Positions 1-8,880 of a stretch of 64,000 bases of DNA are shown in pieces (within the stretch, counting starts at the first letter, position 1; each line of letters starts with the position of its first letter). This DNA comes from JAQIBY01 sp963676165 (GTDB taxonomy: Bacteria; Bacteroidota; Bacteroidia; Bacteroidales; ML635J-15), in assembly GCA_963676165.1 (NCBI GenBank), contig OY781043.1:1-64000 (forward strand), in the 5' to 3' direction. The position numbers and the translations under genes were made by a program. Under the pieces are notes generated by a model. That model was not told where the DNA came from. It did no database searches and saw only the letters and a program-made list of their open reading frames with translations.

Positions 1-2
1 AA

Positions 3-539
3 CCCAAAATGGGAGAGATGCGCCAACGGCAACAATCTTTAAAAAATCAATTGCAGCAAATGCTGGATATGATGAAAGATGGACAAAAGCCTGGTGGTCA
101 ACAAGGTCAACAGCAAATGAGCAAACAAATTGCCAAAATGCTGGCAGAACAAGAAATAATGCAGCAAATGCTTAATGAAATGATGTCTGACCAAACCATT
201 AGCCCTGATGCTGTCAAAATGCTCAGAGAAATCAATCGCATGATGGAGGAAAACAAAAGCGATTTAATTAATCGAAATATTACGCCTAATTTATTAAGCC
301 GCCAAGAACAAATTATTACCCGCATGTTGGAAGCCGAAAAGAGTGAGTTTGAGCGTGAAATCGATAAACAAAGAAAATCTCAAGAAGCCCGCGATTATAA
401 AATATCGAACCCTGAAAAAGCATTTGAGAAAACCAAAAAGCAGGAGCAGTTTAATGAACTACTGGAGTATTCAAACTTAAAACTGCATCGCTTTTATAAA
501 GAGAAATATCAGGAGTATTTATTAAAAATTAGTGAGTAA
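3..539 (+). CDS. C-terminal end of a DUF4175-like large protein (partial)
   Basis: The reading frame is open to the window edge, so the first in-frame ATG at position 9 is probably internal and the 5' part of the gene lies outside. The visible 176 or so residues are very rich in Gln, Met, Lys and Glu and contain no membrane segment; they look like a coiled-coil, low-complexity tail. In Bacteroidota the gene immediately before ybeY is commonly a roughly 1,100-residue DUF4175 membrane protein with such a Q/M-rich tail, and this is the basis of the call. The stop codon overlaps the ybeY start by one base (TAATG), which suggests one operon and coupled translation. Function unknown. Confidence 0.6.
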   Translation, partial: PKMGEMRQRQQSLKNQLQQMLDMMKDGQKPGGQQGQQQMSKQIAKMLAEQEIMQQMLNEMMSDQTISPDAVKMLREINRMMEENKSDLINRNITPNLLSRQEQIITRMLEAEKSEFEREIDKQRKSQEARDYKISNPEKAFEKTKKQEQFNELLEYSNLKLHRFYKEKYQEYLLKISE

Positions 540-967
540 TGGCCATAGGAATATTTTCAGAAGACGTGTCTGTGCCTGATTTCGATCAGAAATTACTTGA
601 ACAAACTTTGAAACACCTGATTGAAAATGAAGGATTTGTTTCTGGAGATGTCAATATCATTTATTGTTCAGATGAACATTTGCTTCAGATGAATAAGGAC
701 TATCTGAAACATGATTATTATACCGATATTATTACCTTTGATTATGTGGATGATCAAACGGTTTCAGGCGATTTGTTTATCTCACTGGATCGCATTAAAG
801 AAAATGCATCTCAATTTGCTGATAGTTTAGATCAGGAGCTTTTTAGAGTCATGATTCACGGAGTTTTGCATCTCTGTGGTTATCACGATAAATCAGAGGA
901 AGAACAGCAAACTATGCGCGGGAAAGAGAATGAATATTTAAAATATGCCGGCAAATTGTCAGATTAG
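539..967 (+). CDS. ybeY: rRNA maturation endoribonuclease YbeY
   Basis: This is a 142-residue YbeY-family zinc endoribonuclease, involved in 16S rRNA 3'-end maturation and ribosome quality control in the cytoplasm. The metal-binding signature is seen near residues 106-116 as HGVLHLCGYHDK, the variant with a trailing HDK usual in Bacteroidota in place of the proteobacterial DH. The length is normal for the family. Its ATG overlaps the preceding stop by one base, so it is probably translationally coupled to the DUF4175-like gene. Confidence is high from the motif, length and context. Confidence 0.95.
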   Translation: MAIGIFSEDVSVPDFDQKLLEQTLKHLIENEGFVSGDVNIIYCSDEHLLQMNKDYLKHDYYTDIITFDYVDDQTVSGDLFISLDRIKENASQFADSLDQELFRVMIHGVLHLCGYHDKSEEEQQTMRGKENEYLKYAGKLSD

Positions 968-993
968 CTGTGTATTATTCAATAAATTGTCCT

Positions 994-1025
994 GTTGGTC
1001 GTTCTTTAAAAATAATTTACTTTTG
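994..1025 (+). promoter_or_regulatory. Bacteroidota-type promoter just before the 1031 gene
   Basis: The sequence has TACTTTTG at 1018-1025, a match to the TAnnTTTG -7 element, with a partial -33 element (GTTG, 994-997) 20 bases upstream. The -7 box ends only five bases before the ATG at 1031, so the transcript would be leaderless or nearly so. Confidence 0.5.
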
Positions 1026-1030
1026 CACAC

Positions 1031-1783
1031 ATGACTTTGAAGCATAGAATTACCTGCATACTGCTTTGTCTCATTAGTCTGGGACTAAATGCTCAGATTA
1101 AAGACAGCACCATCAATATATTTCAGATAAGAGCGAATTACTCCTTCCACATTCCATCCGGTGATATTGGTCAGCGCTTTGGTGCAAACCATGGTATTGG
1201 TGGATCTTTGGAGTTTAAAACCAAACACAATTGGACATTTGGTTTGCAGTACAGTTACTTGTTTGGTGGCTATGTGAAAGATAGTACCATACTCGATCAT
1301 CTTAAAGATCAATATGGAGGCATTATAAATGAATACGGTGAATATGGTACAATTCTTTTAACAGAAAGAGGATTTTACCTTGGTGGTAGTGTTGGTAAAG
1401 TGCTACCTGTACTTAATCCCAATCCAAATTCCGGACTTAAAGTTGAGTTAGGAGCTGGTTTATTGCAACACCATATTCATATCGAAAATAAAGACAATAA
1501 TATTCCCGCAGTACTTGGAGATTATCGTGACGGATACGATAGATTAACCAACGGATTGTCCTTGCGCCAATTTGTTGGGTATCAATATTTCGATTCCAAT
1601 GGATATTATAATTTCTTTGCTGGTTTTGAGTTTTATCAGGCATTCACTTATAATCGACGTAGTATAAATTACGATACCGGATTAGTGGATGATACTATGA
1701 AAAAGGATTTCTTGTGGGGAATTCATTTAGGTTGGATTATCCCGATATATAAACATGCGCCCAAAGAATTTTACTATTATTAG
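1031..1783 (+). CDS. Secreted outer-membrane beta-barrel-like protein, function unknown
   Basis: A 250-residue protein with a clear N-terminal signal peptide (basic MTLKHR, a hydrophobic stretch, and likely cleavage before Gln22 in LGLNAQ). The mature part has alternating aromatic and glycine-rich strands and ends in aromatic residues (EFYYY), as in small outer-membrane barrels, but there is no motif that gives a function. It lies between ybeY and waaA, four bases before the waaA start, so it probably shares a transcript with waaA and may be an envelope protein. No close family is recognised. Confidence 0.6.
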   Translation: MTLKHRITCILLCLISLGLNAQIKDSTINIFQIRANYSFHIPSGDIGQRFGANHGIGGSLEFKTKHNWTFGLQYSYLFGGYVKDSTILDHLKDQYGGIINEYGEYGTILLTERGFYLGGSVGKVLPVLNPNPNSGLKVELGAGLLQHHIHIENKDNNIPAVLGDYRDGYDRLTNGLSLRQFVGYQYFDSNGYYNFFAGFEFYQAFTYNRRSINYDTGLVDDTMKKDFLWGIHLGWIIPIYKHAPKEFYYY

Positions 1784-1786
1784 ACC

Positions 1787-3034
1787 ATGAGATTACTTTA
1801 CCAGCTGGGAATTGAAATATACTGGACGCTTATTCGAATTTTTACGCTTTTTAAACCAAAGGCAAAATTATTCATTCTAGGTAGAAAGCATTGGCGAAAA
1901 ACTCTGCTCAAGCAAAGAAATCCTGATGATAAATATGTGTGGATACATTGTGCTTCCCTTGGTGAGTTTGAGCAAGGCAGACCTTTCATTGAAGACTTTA
2001 AAAAGCAATATCCGAACATTAAAATTTGTTTGAGTTTCTTTTCCCCTTCTGGATATGAAATCCGAAAGAATTATTCCTTTGCTGATATGGTGGTTTATTT
2101 GCCTAAGGATAGTAAACGCAACGCAAGAGATTTTATCGATATTCTAAAACCAGAAATGAGCTTTTTTGTGAAATACGAATTCTGGTTTCACTACATTTCT
2201 CAATTAAAGAAACACAGTATTCCTGTTTATTTGATTTCAGGAATCTTTCGAGACAAACAGGTGTTCTTTAAACCTTGGGGCGGATTTTTTAGGAAAATCC
2301 TTTTTGCATTTGAACACATATTTGTTCAGGATATGGATTCATTAGGTCGTTTGACTCGTATTGGTTTTGAAAGAGCAAGTTTGTCAGGAGATACACGTTT
2401 TGATCGTGTCTGGCAGTTGACCAATGAAAACTATGAGAATTCCATTCTCTCCAAATTCTCAGAGCAGAAATTATGTATGGTTGCTGGTAGTACATGGCCC
2501 CAAGATGAAGCATGTATTCATGACATGCTTTTGCAGAATAGCGAAATGCATGTTATCCTTGCACCTCATGAAATAGATTCACAACACATTACAAGCCTTT
2601 CACAGCGATTCAGTGACATTCCATTTTGCTTGTTTTCAGAAGTCACGATGGAAAAAGTGTCAAATTGCAGACTCATTATTATTGATTCCATAGGATTGCT
2701 TTCAAAAATTTATCGCTTTGGTCAATTTGCTTACATTGGAGGAGGATTTGGGAAAGGAATACACAACACATTAGAGGCTGCTTGCTATGCTATGCCTGTT
2801 ATATTTGGACCCAATCACACAAAATTCAAAGAAGCAATTGACTTAATACACCTTCATGCTGCGTTTACTTTTAATGATGCTGCTGAACTTCAGGATATTG
2901 TTGGAAAGCTGTCGGAAAAATCTAGTCGTGAAGATGCCGGAAAAGCCGCACTCAGCTATGTGAATGAAAAACGGGGTGCAACACAAAAAATTCTAGACTA
3001 TATTCAGAAATCTGACGTTTTTCAATCAAATTGA
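1787..3034 (+). CDS. waaA: 3-deoxy-D-manno-octulosonic acid (Kdo) transferase
   Basis: A 415-residue WaaA/KdtA-family glycosyltransferase that transfers Kdo from CMP-Kdo to lipid A precursor at the inner face of the cytoplasmic membrane. The N-terminus has a short hydrophobic anchor, and the GT-B N-lobe signature HCASLGEFEQGRP lies near residues 54-66, including the catalytic Glu. The C-lobe has the nucleotide-binding sequence YIGGGFGKGIHNTLEAA near residues 317-333. Length is normal. It starts four bases after the preceding gene. It indicates lipopolysaccharide-type outer-membrane biogenesis, consistent with lpxK later in the window. Confidence 0.93.
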   Translation: MRLLYQLGIEIYWTLIRIFTLFKPKAKLFILGRKHWRKTLLKQRNPDDKYVWIHCASLGEFEQGRPFIEDFKKQYPNIKICLSFFSPSGYEIRKNYSFADMVVYLPKDSKRNARDFIDILKPEMSFFVKYEFWFHYISQLKKHSIPVYLISGIFRDKQVFFKPWGGFFRKILFAFEHIFVQDMDSLGRLTRIGFERASLSGDTRFDRVWQLTNENYENSILSKFSEQKLCMVAGSTWPQDEACIHDMLLQNSEMHVILAPHEIDSQHITSLSQRFSDIPFCLFSEVTMEKVSNCRLIIIDSIGLLSKIYRFGQFAYIGGGFGKGIHNTLEAACYAMPVIFGPNHTKFKEAIDLIHLHAAFTFNDAAELQDIVGKLSEKSSREDAGKAALSYVNEKRGATQKILDYIQKSDVFQSN

Positions 3035-3399
3035 TACCTGAAAAAGTGCAATTTCAGTATAGGCATTGCGGAAATATTAAGTGCAATCGTGTATTATTAA
3101 TGTCTGATTAACAATCAATTAAAAAGTTTTAGAAAAAACTCATTAAAATTTCAACAATTTGTTGTGAATAAAAACTCTATTGCTCTAATTCCTCCATTTT
3201 CAGATAGAATGCAGAGATTCCACCAATTTCCCATATTTCTGAAAATATTTATAAGTGGTAGAATAACAGCAGAATAAGGCGTTTTGTTAATAATTCTGTT
3301 AATAAAAATGAGCTAAAATGTATTGTTTGAATATTATCTTTATCAAGTGATTTTTTAGCCAAAATCTCACAGGAATTTTAGAACCAAAATCCATTGCTT
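3035..3399 (+). other. Intergenic region before nrdJ; no gene seen
   Basis: This is about 365 bases of AT-rich DNA without a credible ORF or RNA gene. There is a TATCTTTA at 3335-3342, one mismatch from the -7 element, but no well-placed -33 box. No cobalamin riboswitch landmarks were recognised even though the downstream gene encodes a B12-dependent enzyme. No clear NrdR box was seen. Confidence 0.5.
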
Positions 3400-5979
3400 A
3401 TGTTAATAGATGAGAAAATATTGAAAGAAACTGCTATGCAGAACCCTAAAATTAAGAGTTACACTGATGAGGAAGCATACAATGCTAGTTTAGAGTATTT
3501 TAAAGGTGATGCTTTAGCTGCACGTGTGTGGATCAATAAATATGCCCTTAAAGATTCAGACGGGAAATTATATGAGCTTACTCCAGATGATATGCACCGT
3601 CGATTATCAAAAGAAATTTTCAGAATTGAAAAGAAATATGATAATCCAATGGAGGAGGAGCATATTTATCAACTCTTAAAAGATTTTAAATACATTGTTC
3701 CTCAAGGTGGACCAATGTCTGGCATTGGCAATGATCGTCAAGTTGTAAGTTTGTCAAATTGTTTTGTTATTGGCAACGAGGATCACAGCGATTCATATGG
3801 TGGAATTTTGAAAGTTGATCAAGAACAGGTTCAATTAATGAAACGTCGCGGTGGTGTTGGGCACGATCTTTCTCATCTTCGTCCTCAAGGTAGCCCTGTG
3901 AAAAACTCTGCATTAACTTCAACAGGCATTGTACCCTTCATGGAACGTTATTCAAACACAACACGTGAGGTTGCTCAAGATGGTCGTCGTGGTGCTTTGA
4001 TGTTAAGTGTTTCTATTAAACATCCAGATGCTGAAGATTTTATTGATGCAAAAATGGAATCAGGAAAAGTAACAGGTGCCAATGTGTCTGTTAAAATTCT
4101 TGACGATTTCATGCAAGCTTTAAATAACAACGAAAAATACGTACAACAATTCCCAATCGATTCACCTCAACCACGTTATCAGAAAGAAATTGATCCGAAT
4201 GATGTGTGGAAAAAGATTATCCATAACGCTTGGAAATCTGCTGAACCAGGAATCCTTTTTTGGGATACCATTACCAAAGAGTCTGTTGCAGACTGTTATG
4301 CTGATTTAGGCTTTGAAACTGTTTCTACTAACCCATGTGGAGAAATTCCTCTCTGTCCTTACGATTCATGTCGTTTGTTAGCAATCAACTTATATTCTTA
4401 TGTTGAAAATCCATACAGTGAAACTGCACGATTCAACATGGAGAAATTTAAAGATCATGTTCAAGCTGCACAACGCATCATGGATGATATCATCGATTTG
4501 GAAATTGAAAAAATTGATGGAATTCTTGCAAAAATTGCAAGTGACCCAGAAGACTACGAAGTCAAACGCACTGAGAAAAACCTTTGGGAAAAAATTAAAA
4601 AGAAAGCAATTCAAGGACGTCGTACAGGTGTAGGTATCACCGCAGAAGGCGATATGCTTGCTTCATTAAACTTACGTTATGGAACTGATGAGGCTACAGC
4701 ATTTTCTGAAGAAGTACACAAAACCATTGCGATTGAAGCATACCGTTCATCTGTTAGCATGGCTAAAGAAAGAGGTGCTTTCCAAATTTATGATCCAACT
4801 CGTGAAAAAGACAATCCTTTTGTCAATCGTATTCGTGAACAAGATCCTGAATTGATTGAGGATATGGAAAAATGGGGCCGCCGTAACATTAGCCTCTTAA
4901 CTATTGCTCCAACTGGTACAACAAGTTTGATGACTCAAACAACTTCAGGTATTGAACCTGTCTTTATGCCAGTTTATCGTCGTCGTAGAAAAGTAAATCC
5001 TAACGATCCAAATGTACGCGTTGATTTTGTGGATGAAATTGGTGATAAATGGGAAGAGTATGTGGTATTTCACCCCAAATTCTCAACTTGGCTGAAAGTC
5101 AATGGTTATGATCCAGATCAGGTTAAAGAGCTTGACGAAAAAGAACTCGACAAAATCGTTGAAAAATCACCATACTTCAAAGCGACATCAAATGATGTTG
5201 ACTGGTTAAACAAAGTTAGAATGCAGGGACGTATTCAAAAATGGGTTGACCATTCAATTTCAGTGACCATTAACTTGCCTGCAACTGTAGAGGAAGATTT
5301 GGTTGACAAACTGTATCGCGAAGCCTGGGCAGTTGGCTGTAAAGGTGTAACTGTGTATCGTGATGGTTCAAGAGATGGTGTCTTGATTTCTAACAGCAAA
5401 AAGAAAGAAGAAAAGGTTCCAGCTGCTGCAAGCAAACGCCCTAAAGTTCTTGAAGCAGATATTGTACGTTTCCAAAACAATAAAGAGAAATGGATTGCTT
5501 TTGTTGGTTTGATGGATGGAAGACCTTATGAAATCTTTACAGGACGTCAAGAAGAGGATGTTTTAATGGTTCCTTCGACTGTTGAAAAAGGAAAAATCAT
5601 TAAAAATCGCGATGAAAAAGGTAACAGTCGCTATGACTTCCAATACAAAAACAAGTATGGATATAGTACTACGTTTGAAGGTTTATCTCACCAATTTAAT
5701 GCTGAATTCTGGAACTATGCAAAATTGATTTCATCCGTTTTACGTCATGGAATGCCAATTAATAAAGTAACAGAACTTGTGACTTCATTAAAGCTTGATA
5801 GTGAAAGTATTAACACTTGGAAAAATGGAGTTGAGCGTGCTTTGAAACGTTATATTCCAAATGGAACAAAAGCAGAAAAACAAGGTTCCAAATGTCCTGA
5901 GTGCGAAGAAACAGACAGTTTGGTTTATCAAGATGGATGTGTGATCTGCACCAAGTGTGGCTATTCAAAATGTGGATAA
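3400..5979 (+). CDS. nrdJ: Vitamin B12-dependent (class II) ribonucleotide reductase
   Basis: About 859 residues, reducing ribonucleotides to deoxyribonucleotides with adenosylcobalamin as radical source, independent of oxygen. Key features are the SNCFVIGNE cysteine region near residue 122, the active-site NPCGEIPLCPYDSC near residue 311, an APTGTTSL segment, and a C-terminal zinc-ribbon-like CPECEETDSL...CTKCGYSKCG carrying the redox cysteines. A TTG two codons upstream (3394) could extend the frame, but the ATG at 3400 is the better start. The gene stands alone and is closed by an intrinsic terminator. It makes the organism dependent on cobalamin for DNA precursors unless another reductase exists elsewhere. 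Confidence 0.95.
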   Translation: MLIDEKILKETAMQNPKIKSYTDEEAYNASLEYFKGDALAARVWINKYALKDSDGKLYELTPDDMHRRLSKEIFRIEKKYDNPMEEEHIYQLLKDFKYIVPQGGPMSGIGNDRQVVSLSNCFVIGNEDHSDSYGGILKVDQEQVQLMKRRGGVGHDLSHLRPQGSPVKNSALTSTGIVPFMERYSNTTREVAQDGRRGALMLSVSIKHPDAEDFIDAKMESGKVTGANVSVKILDDFMQALNNNEKYVQQFPIDSPQPRYQKEIDPNDVWKKIIHNAWKSAEPGILFWDTITKESVADCYADLGFETVSTNPCGEIPLCPYDSCRLLAINLYSYVENPYSETARFNMEKFKDHVQAAQRIMDDIIDLEIEKIDGILAKIASDPEDYEVKRTEKNLWEKIKKKAIQGRRTGVGITAEGDMLASLNLRYGTDEATAFSEEVHKTIAIEAYRSSVSMAKERGAFQIYDPTREKDNPFVNRIREQDPELIEDMEKWGRRNISLLTIAPTGTTSLMTQTTSGIEPVFMPVYRRRRKVNPNDPNVRVDFVDEIGDKWEEYVVFHPKFSTWLKVNGYDPDQVKELDEKELDKIVEKSPYFKATSNDVDWLNKVRMQGRIQKWVDHSISVTINLPATVEEDLVDKLYREAWAVGCKGVTVYRDGSRDGVLISNSKKKEEKVPAAASKRPKVLEADIVRFQNNKEKWIAFVGLMDGRPYEIFTGRQEEDVLMVPSTVEKGKIIKNRDEKGNSRYDFQYKNKYGYSTTFEGLSHQFNAEFWNYAKLISSVLRHGMPINKVTELVTSLKLDSESINTWKNGVERALKRYIPNGTKAEKQGSKCPECEETDSLVYQDGCVICTKCGYSKCG

Positions 5980-6011
5980 TATTTCCAACAAAAATAATAC
6001 GGATTAACCTT

Positions 6012-6045
6012 AAGGACTAGTGAAAGCTAGTCCTTTTGCTTTTTA
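6012..6045 (+). terminator. Intrinsic terminator of nrdJ
   Basis: A perfect 9-bp inverted repeat, AAGGACTAG (6012-6020) and CTAGTCCTT (6027-6035), with a six-base loop is followed by TTGCTTTTT. The right arm contains the stop codon of the convergent CWC gene, so the two transcription units meet here. Confidence 0.8.
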
Positions 6046-6215
6046 ATTGCGCCGAGTTCCAACAAGCATTTTTCACAAAGACAATCTGTGTATTTGTTCT
6101 TAATTACCTCATACGTATTTTGGGGAATACTGAGCTTTGTGCACCAGCAACTTGAATTGTTATGGCACATAAATTCAGCATGGCAGCGAGGGCATGTTTT
6201 CTTTTTATTTGCCAT
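6027..6215 (-). CDS. Small cysteine-rich CWC-family protein
   Basis: A 62-residue protein with Cys pairs CPRCHAEFMC at residues 8-17, a CWC triplet at residues 23-25, and CLCEKC near residues 45-50. This pattern matches the Cysteine_rich_CWC family, which is presumed to bind zinc and has no known function. It overlaps the 3' end of folB by 11 bases and is probably translated from the same transcript. Its stop codon lies inside the nrdJ terminator. The small size and high Cys density argue that it is a real gene and not a shadow frame. Confidence 0.75.
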   Translation of the reverse strand: MANKKKTCPRCHAEFMCHNNSSCWCTKLSIPQNTYEVIKNKYTDCLCEKCLLELGAIKKQKD

Positions 6216-6564
6216 CTGTCAAACTAATACTTACCGATTGAATTTGTCCTCCCATTGGTGGATGCATTTTGCGAATTTTAAGTGTTATGGAGTCTATCCC
6301 CTGAATCTCTGATTTTAAGCGATCAATAATTCGGCGTCCAACATGTTCCAAAAGATGCAAGCGTTTGCCTTCCATTTCTTCTTTGATGAGCACGTAAACA
6401 TGCTGATAGTTTAATGCATCTTCAATTCTATCAGAAGCTTCTGCAGCACTGGTGTCTGTTTGAATTGCAACATCGAGTAAAAACCGGTTGCCAACGTATC
6501 TTTCTTCTTCATAATGGCCATGGTATGCATAAAATTCCATGCCCTCTATTTGAATTAAACCCAT
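6205..6564 (-). CDS. folB: Dihydroneopterin aldolase
   Basis: A 119-residue FolB-family enzyme that converts 7,8-dihydroneopterin to 6-hydroxymethyl-dihydropterin and glycolaldehyde in folate synthesis. The family start is seen as IEGMEFYAYHGHYEEER (residues 6-22) with the conserved catalytic Glu/Tyr region, and the C-terminal part has KIRKMHPPMGGQIQSVSI. Length is normal. It is divergent from glnS and shares its promoter region of fewer than 100 bases. It overlaps the CWC gene downstream. Confidence 0.92.
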   Translation of the reverse strand: MGLIQIEGMEFYAYHGHYEEERYVGNRFLLDVAIQTDTSAAEASDRIEDALNYQHVYVLIKEEMEGKRLHLLEHVGRRIIDRLKSEIQGIDSITLKIRKMHPPMGGQIQSVSISLTDGK

Positions 6565-6651
6565 AATTCGATCTTTTTTGCGAATTTAACACCCTTTCTT
6601 TTCATTCCAATGATTATTCAATGTATTTTTGTGAAAGTAAATTATAGGATT

Positions 6652-8340
6652 ATGAAAGAAAATCAGGAAACCGAAGAAAGCAAATCAAAAAATTTCATTG
6701 AGCAAATTATCGAGGAAGACTTAGCCTCAGGTAAACATAAAGAAATTTATACTCGCTTTCCACCCGAACCAAACGGATATCTGCATATTGGACATGCCAA
6801 AGCTATTTGTTTAAATTTTGGAATCAAAGCTGATTACCATGGTAAAACAAATCTTCGTTTTGACGACACAAATCCAACCAAAGAGGAAGAAGAATACATG
6901 GATAGCATCAAGCAAGATGTGGCTTGGTTAGGTTTTGATTGGGACCGTTTGTGTTTTGCATCTGATTATTTTGATCAGCTTTATGATTGGGCTGTCATGC
7001 TTATTAAAGATGGAAAAGCCTATATTGATGAACAATCTGGTGATGAAATTTCCAAACAGCGTACAACTCCAAGAGAACCTGGAATTGAATCTCCGTTCAG
7101 AAATCGTCCTGTTGAGGAAAGTCTGAAACTTTTTGAAGAAATGAAGGATGGAGTACATGACGAGGGTAGTATGGTACTTCGTGCTAAAGTCGATATGAAC
7201 TCTCCAAATATGCACATGAGAGATCCTATCATGTATCGTATTCTAAAAAGACCTCATTTGCGCACCGGTGATAAATGGAATGTCTATCCTAATTACGATT
7301 ATGCTCACGGGCAATCTGATTTCATTGAAGGAATAACACATTCACTTTGTACGCTTGAGTTTGAAGTACATAGACCATTGTACGATTGGTTCCTTAATCA
7401 AATTGCAAAATCAGGAGAATCCAGACCGAGACAAATTGAATTTGCACGTTTAAATTTGACATACACTGTCATGAGTAAACGTAAACTTCTTGAATTGGTA
7501 ACTGGTGGCTATGTTAAAGGATGGGATGATCCTCGTATGCCTACTATTTCAGGACTTCGTCGTCGTGGATATACTCCAGGCTCACTTCGCTTGTTTTCTG
7601 AGCGTGTAGGGCTTGCAAAACGTGAAAATACCATTGATGTTGGTTTGCTTGAGTGGGCAGTCCGTGAAGATTTGAATAAAATTGCCGAAAGACGCATGGC
7701 AGTGATGGATCCTCTCAAAGTTGTTATTACCAATTATCCTGAAGGTCAAATTGAAGAAATGGAAGGCGTGAATAACCCTGAAGACGAGTCTGCAGGAAAA
7801 CGTATGATTCCTTTTGGACGTGAATTGTATATTGAGCACTCAGATTTCATGGAAGATGCTCCTCGTAAATTTTTCCGTTTGGCTCCGGGTAGAGAAGTGC
7901 GCTTAAGATATGGTTACTTCATTACTTGTCAGGATGTGATTAAGGATGAGGATGGAAACATCACAGAATTACATTGTACTTATGATCCTGAAAGTCGCGG
8001 TGGAAACTCTCCTGATGGACGTAAAGTGAAAGGAACAATTCATTGGGTGGCAAAAGAAGCTGCCAAAGCTGCTGAAATCCGTGTTTATGATCGTTTGTTC
8101 TCTGTTGAAAATCCTTCAGATGTTCCAGAAGGTGGAGATTTTAAAGACAACCTGAATAATGAATCCTTGACAGTAACCACTGCATTTATTGAACCAGCAT
8201 TGGCTGAGGCTAATGCAGGTGAAAACTATCAGTTTGAACGTACAGGTTATTTCTGTGTTGACCCAGATAGTTCTGCGGAAAAAATTGTTTTTAATCGTAC
8301 TGTTCCATTGAGAGATTCATGGGCGAAAAAGAATAAATAA
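6652..8340 (+). CDS. glnS: Glutaminyl-tRNA synthetase
   Basis: 562 residues from the ATG at 6652 (MKENQETEESK). A longer frame begins at 6610, but its first 14 residues look untranslated. It is a class I aminoacyl-tRNA synthetase charging tRNA-Gln. The HIGH region is PPEPNGYLHIGHAK near residues 37-50 and the KMSKS-like loop is VMSKRKL near residue 274. The GlnRS-type PEPNGYLHIGHA and the C-terminal beta-barrel anticodon-binding region support Gln over Glu specificity. It is followed two bases later by coaD, so the two genes form an operon. Confidence 0.95.
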   Translation: MKENQETEESKSKNFIEQIIEEDLASGKHKEIYTRFPPEPNGYLHIGHAKAICLNFGIKADYHGKTNLRFDDTNPTKEEEEYMDSIKQDVAWLGFDWDRLCFASDYFDQLYDWAVMLIKDGKAYIDEQSGDEISKQRTTPREPGIESPFRNRPVEESLKLFEEMKDGVHDEGSMVLRAKVDMNSPNMHMRDPIMYRILKRPHLRTGDKWNVYPNYDYAHGQSDFIEGITHSLCTLEFEVHRPLYDWFLNQIAKSGESRPRQIEFARLNLTYTVMSKRKLLELVTGGYVKGWDDPRMPTISGLRRRGYTPGSLRLFSERVGLAKRENTIDVGLLEWAVREDLNKIAERRMAVMDPLKVVITNYPEGQIEEMEGVNNPEDESAGKRMIPFGRELYIEHSDFMEDAPRKFFRLAPGREVRLRYGYFITCQDVIKDEDGNITELHCTYDPESRGGNSPDGRKVKGTIHWVAKEAAKAAEIRVYDRLFSVENPSDVPEGGDFKDNLNNESLTVTTAFIEPALAEANAGENYQFERTGYFCVDPDSSAEKIVFNRTVPLRDSWAKKNK

Positions 8341-8342
8341 TC

Positions 8343-8810
8343 ATGGATAAGATTGCATTATTTCCCGGATCCTTTGACCCTTTTACCGTTGGTCATGAAT
8401 CATTGGTACAAAGAGCACTGCCTCTCTTTGATAAAATTATCATAGGGGTAGGTGTGAACCAAGATAAAAAAGGTTTTTTCCCTCATGAAAAGCGTATTGA
8501 ATGGATTAATGCTCTTTTTGGTGAAAATCCTAAAATTGAGGTTATGACATACGAAGGTTTAACCGTGGATTTTTGCGATCATATTGGTGCAAATTATATT
8601 CTTAGAGGATTGCGTACATCTGCTGATTTTGAGTTTGAAAGAGCAATCGGACAAACAAACAAGTCACTTCACCCTGAGATTGAAACTGTTTTCTTGCTTA
8701 CTCATCCTGAGTATACTTTTATCAGTAGCTCAATTGTGCGAGATGTGTATAAGCATGGTGGAGACGTTAAACCTTTCTTACCTAAAGGAATGGAAATTGA
8801 CCTGACATAA
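8343..8810 (+). CDS. coaD: Phosphopantetheine adenylyltransferase
   Basis: 155 residues; catalyses transfer of AMP from ATP to 4'-phosphopantetheine in coenzyme A synthesis. The nucleotidyltransferase motif is FPGSFDPFTVGH (residues 7-18, TxGH variant) and the C-terminal motif is TFISSSIVRDV near residue 125. Length and motifs are standard. It starts two bases after the glnS stop and is followed by a terminator hairpin shared with the convergent M23 gene. Confidence 0.95.
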   Translation: MDKIALFPGSFDPFTVGHESLVQRALPLFDKIIIGVGVNQDKKGFFPHEKRIEWINALFGENPKIEVMTYEGLTVDFCDHIGANYILRGLRTSADFEFERAIGQTNKSLHPEIETVFLLTHPEYTFISSSIVRDVYKHGGDVKPFLPKGMEIDLT

Positions 8811-8841
8811 GTCGGGGAATTAGAAAAATATAAGAAAATAG

Positions 8842-8880
8842 AAAAGCTTTGAGAAATTATTCAATTTCTTGAAGCTTTTT
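8842..8880. terminator. Bidirectional terminator between coaD and the M23 peptidase gene
   Basis: An extended hairpin has outer arms AAAAGCTT (8842-8849) and AAGCTTTT (8872-8879) and inner arms AGAAAT and ATTTCT, with a short loop and T tracts on both strands. The right side lies in the last codons of the M23 gene, whose stop is at 8857. Confidence 0.65.

Noticed and set aside
4400..4633. Alternative frame ORFs inside nrdJ, glnS, mutA and mutB
   Set aside because: They overlap strongly supported enzymes completely and have no plausible products.
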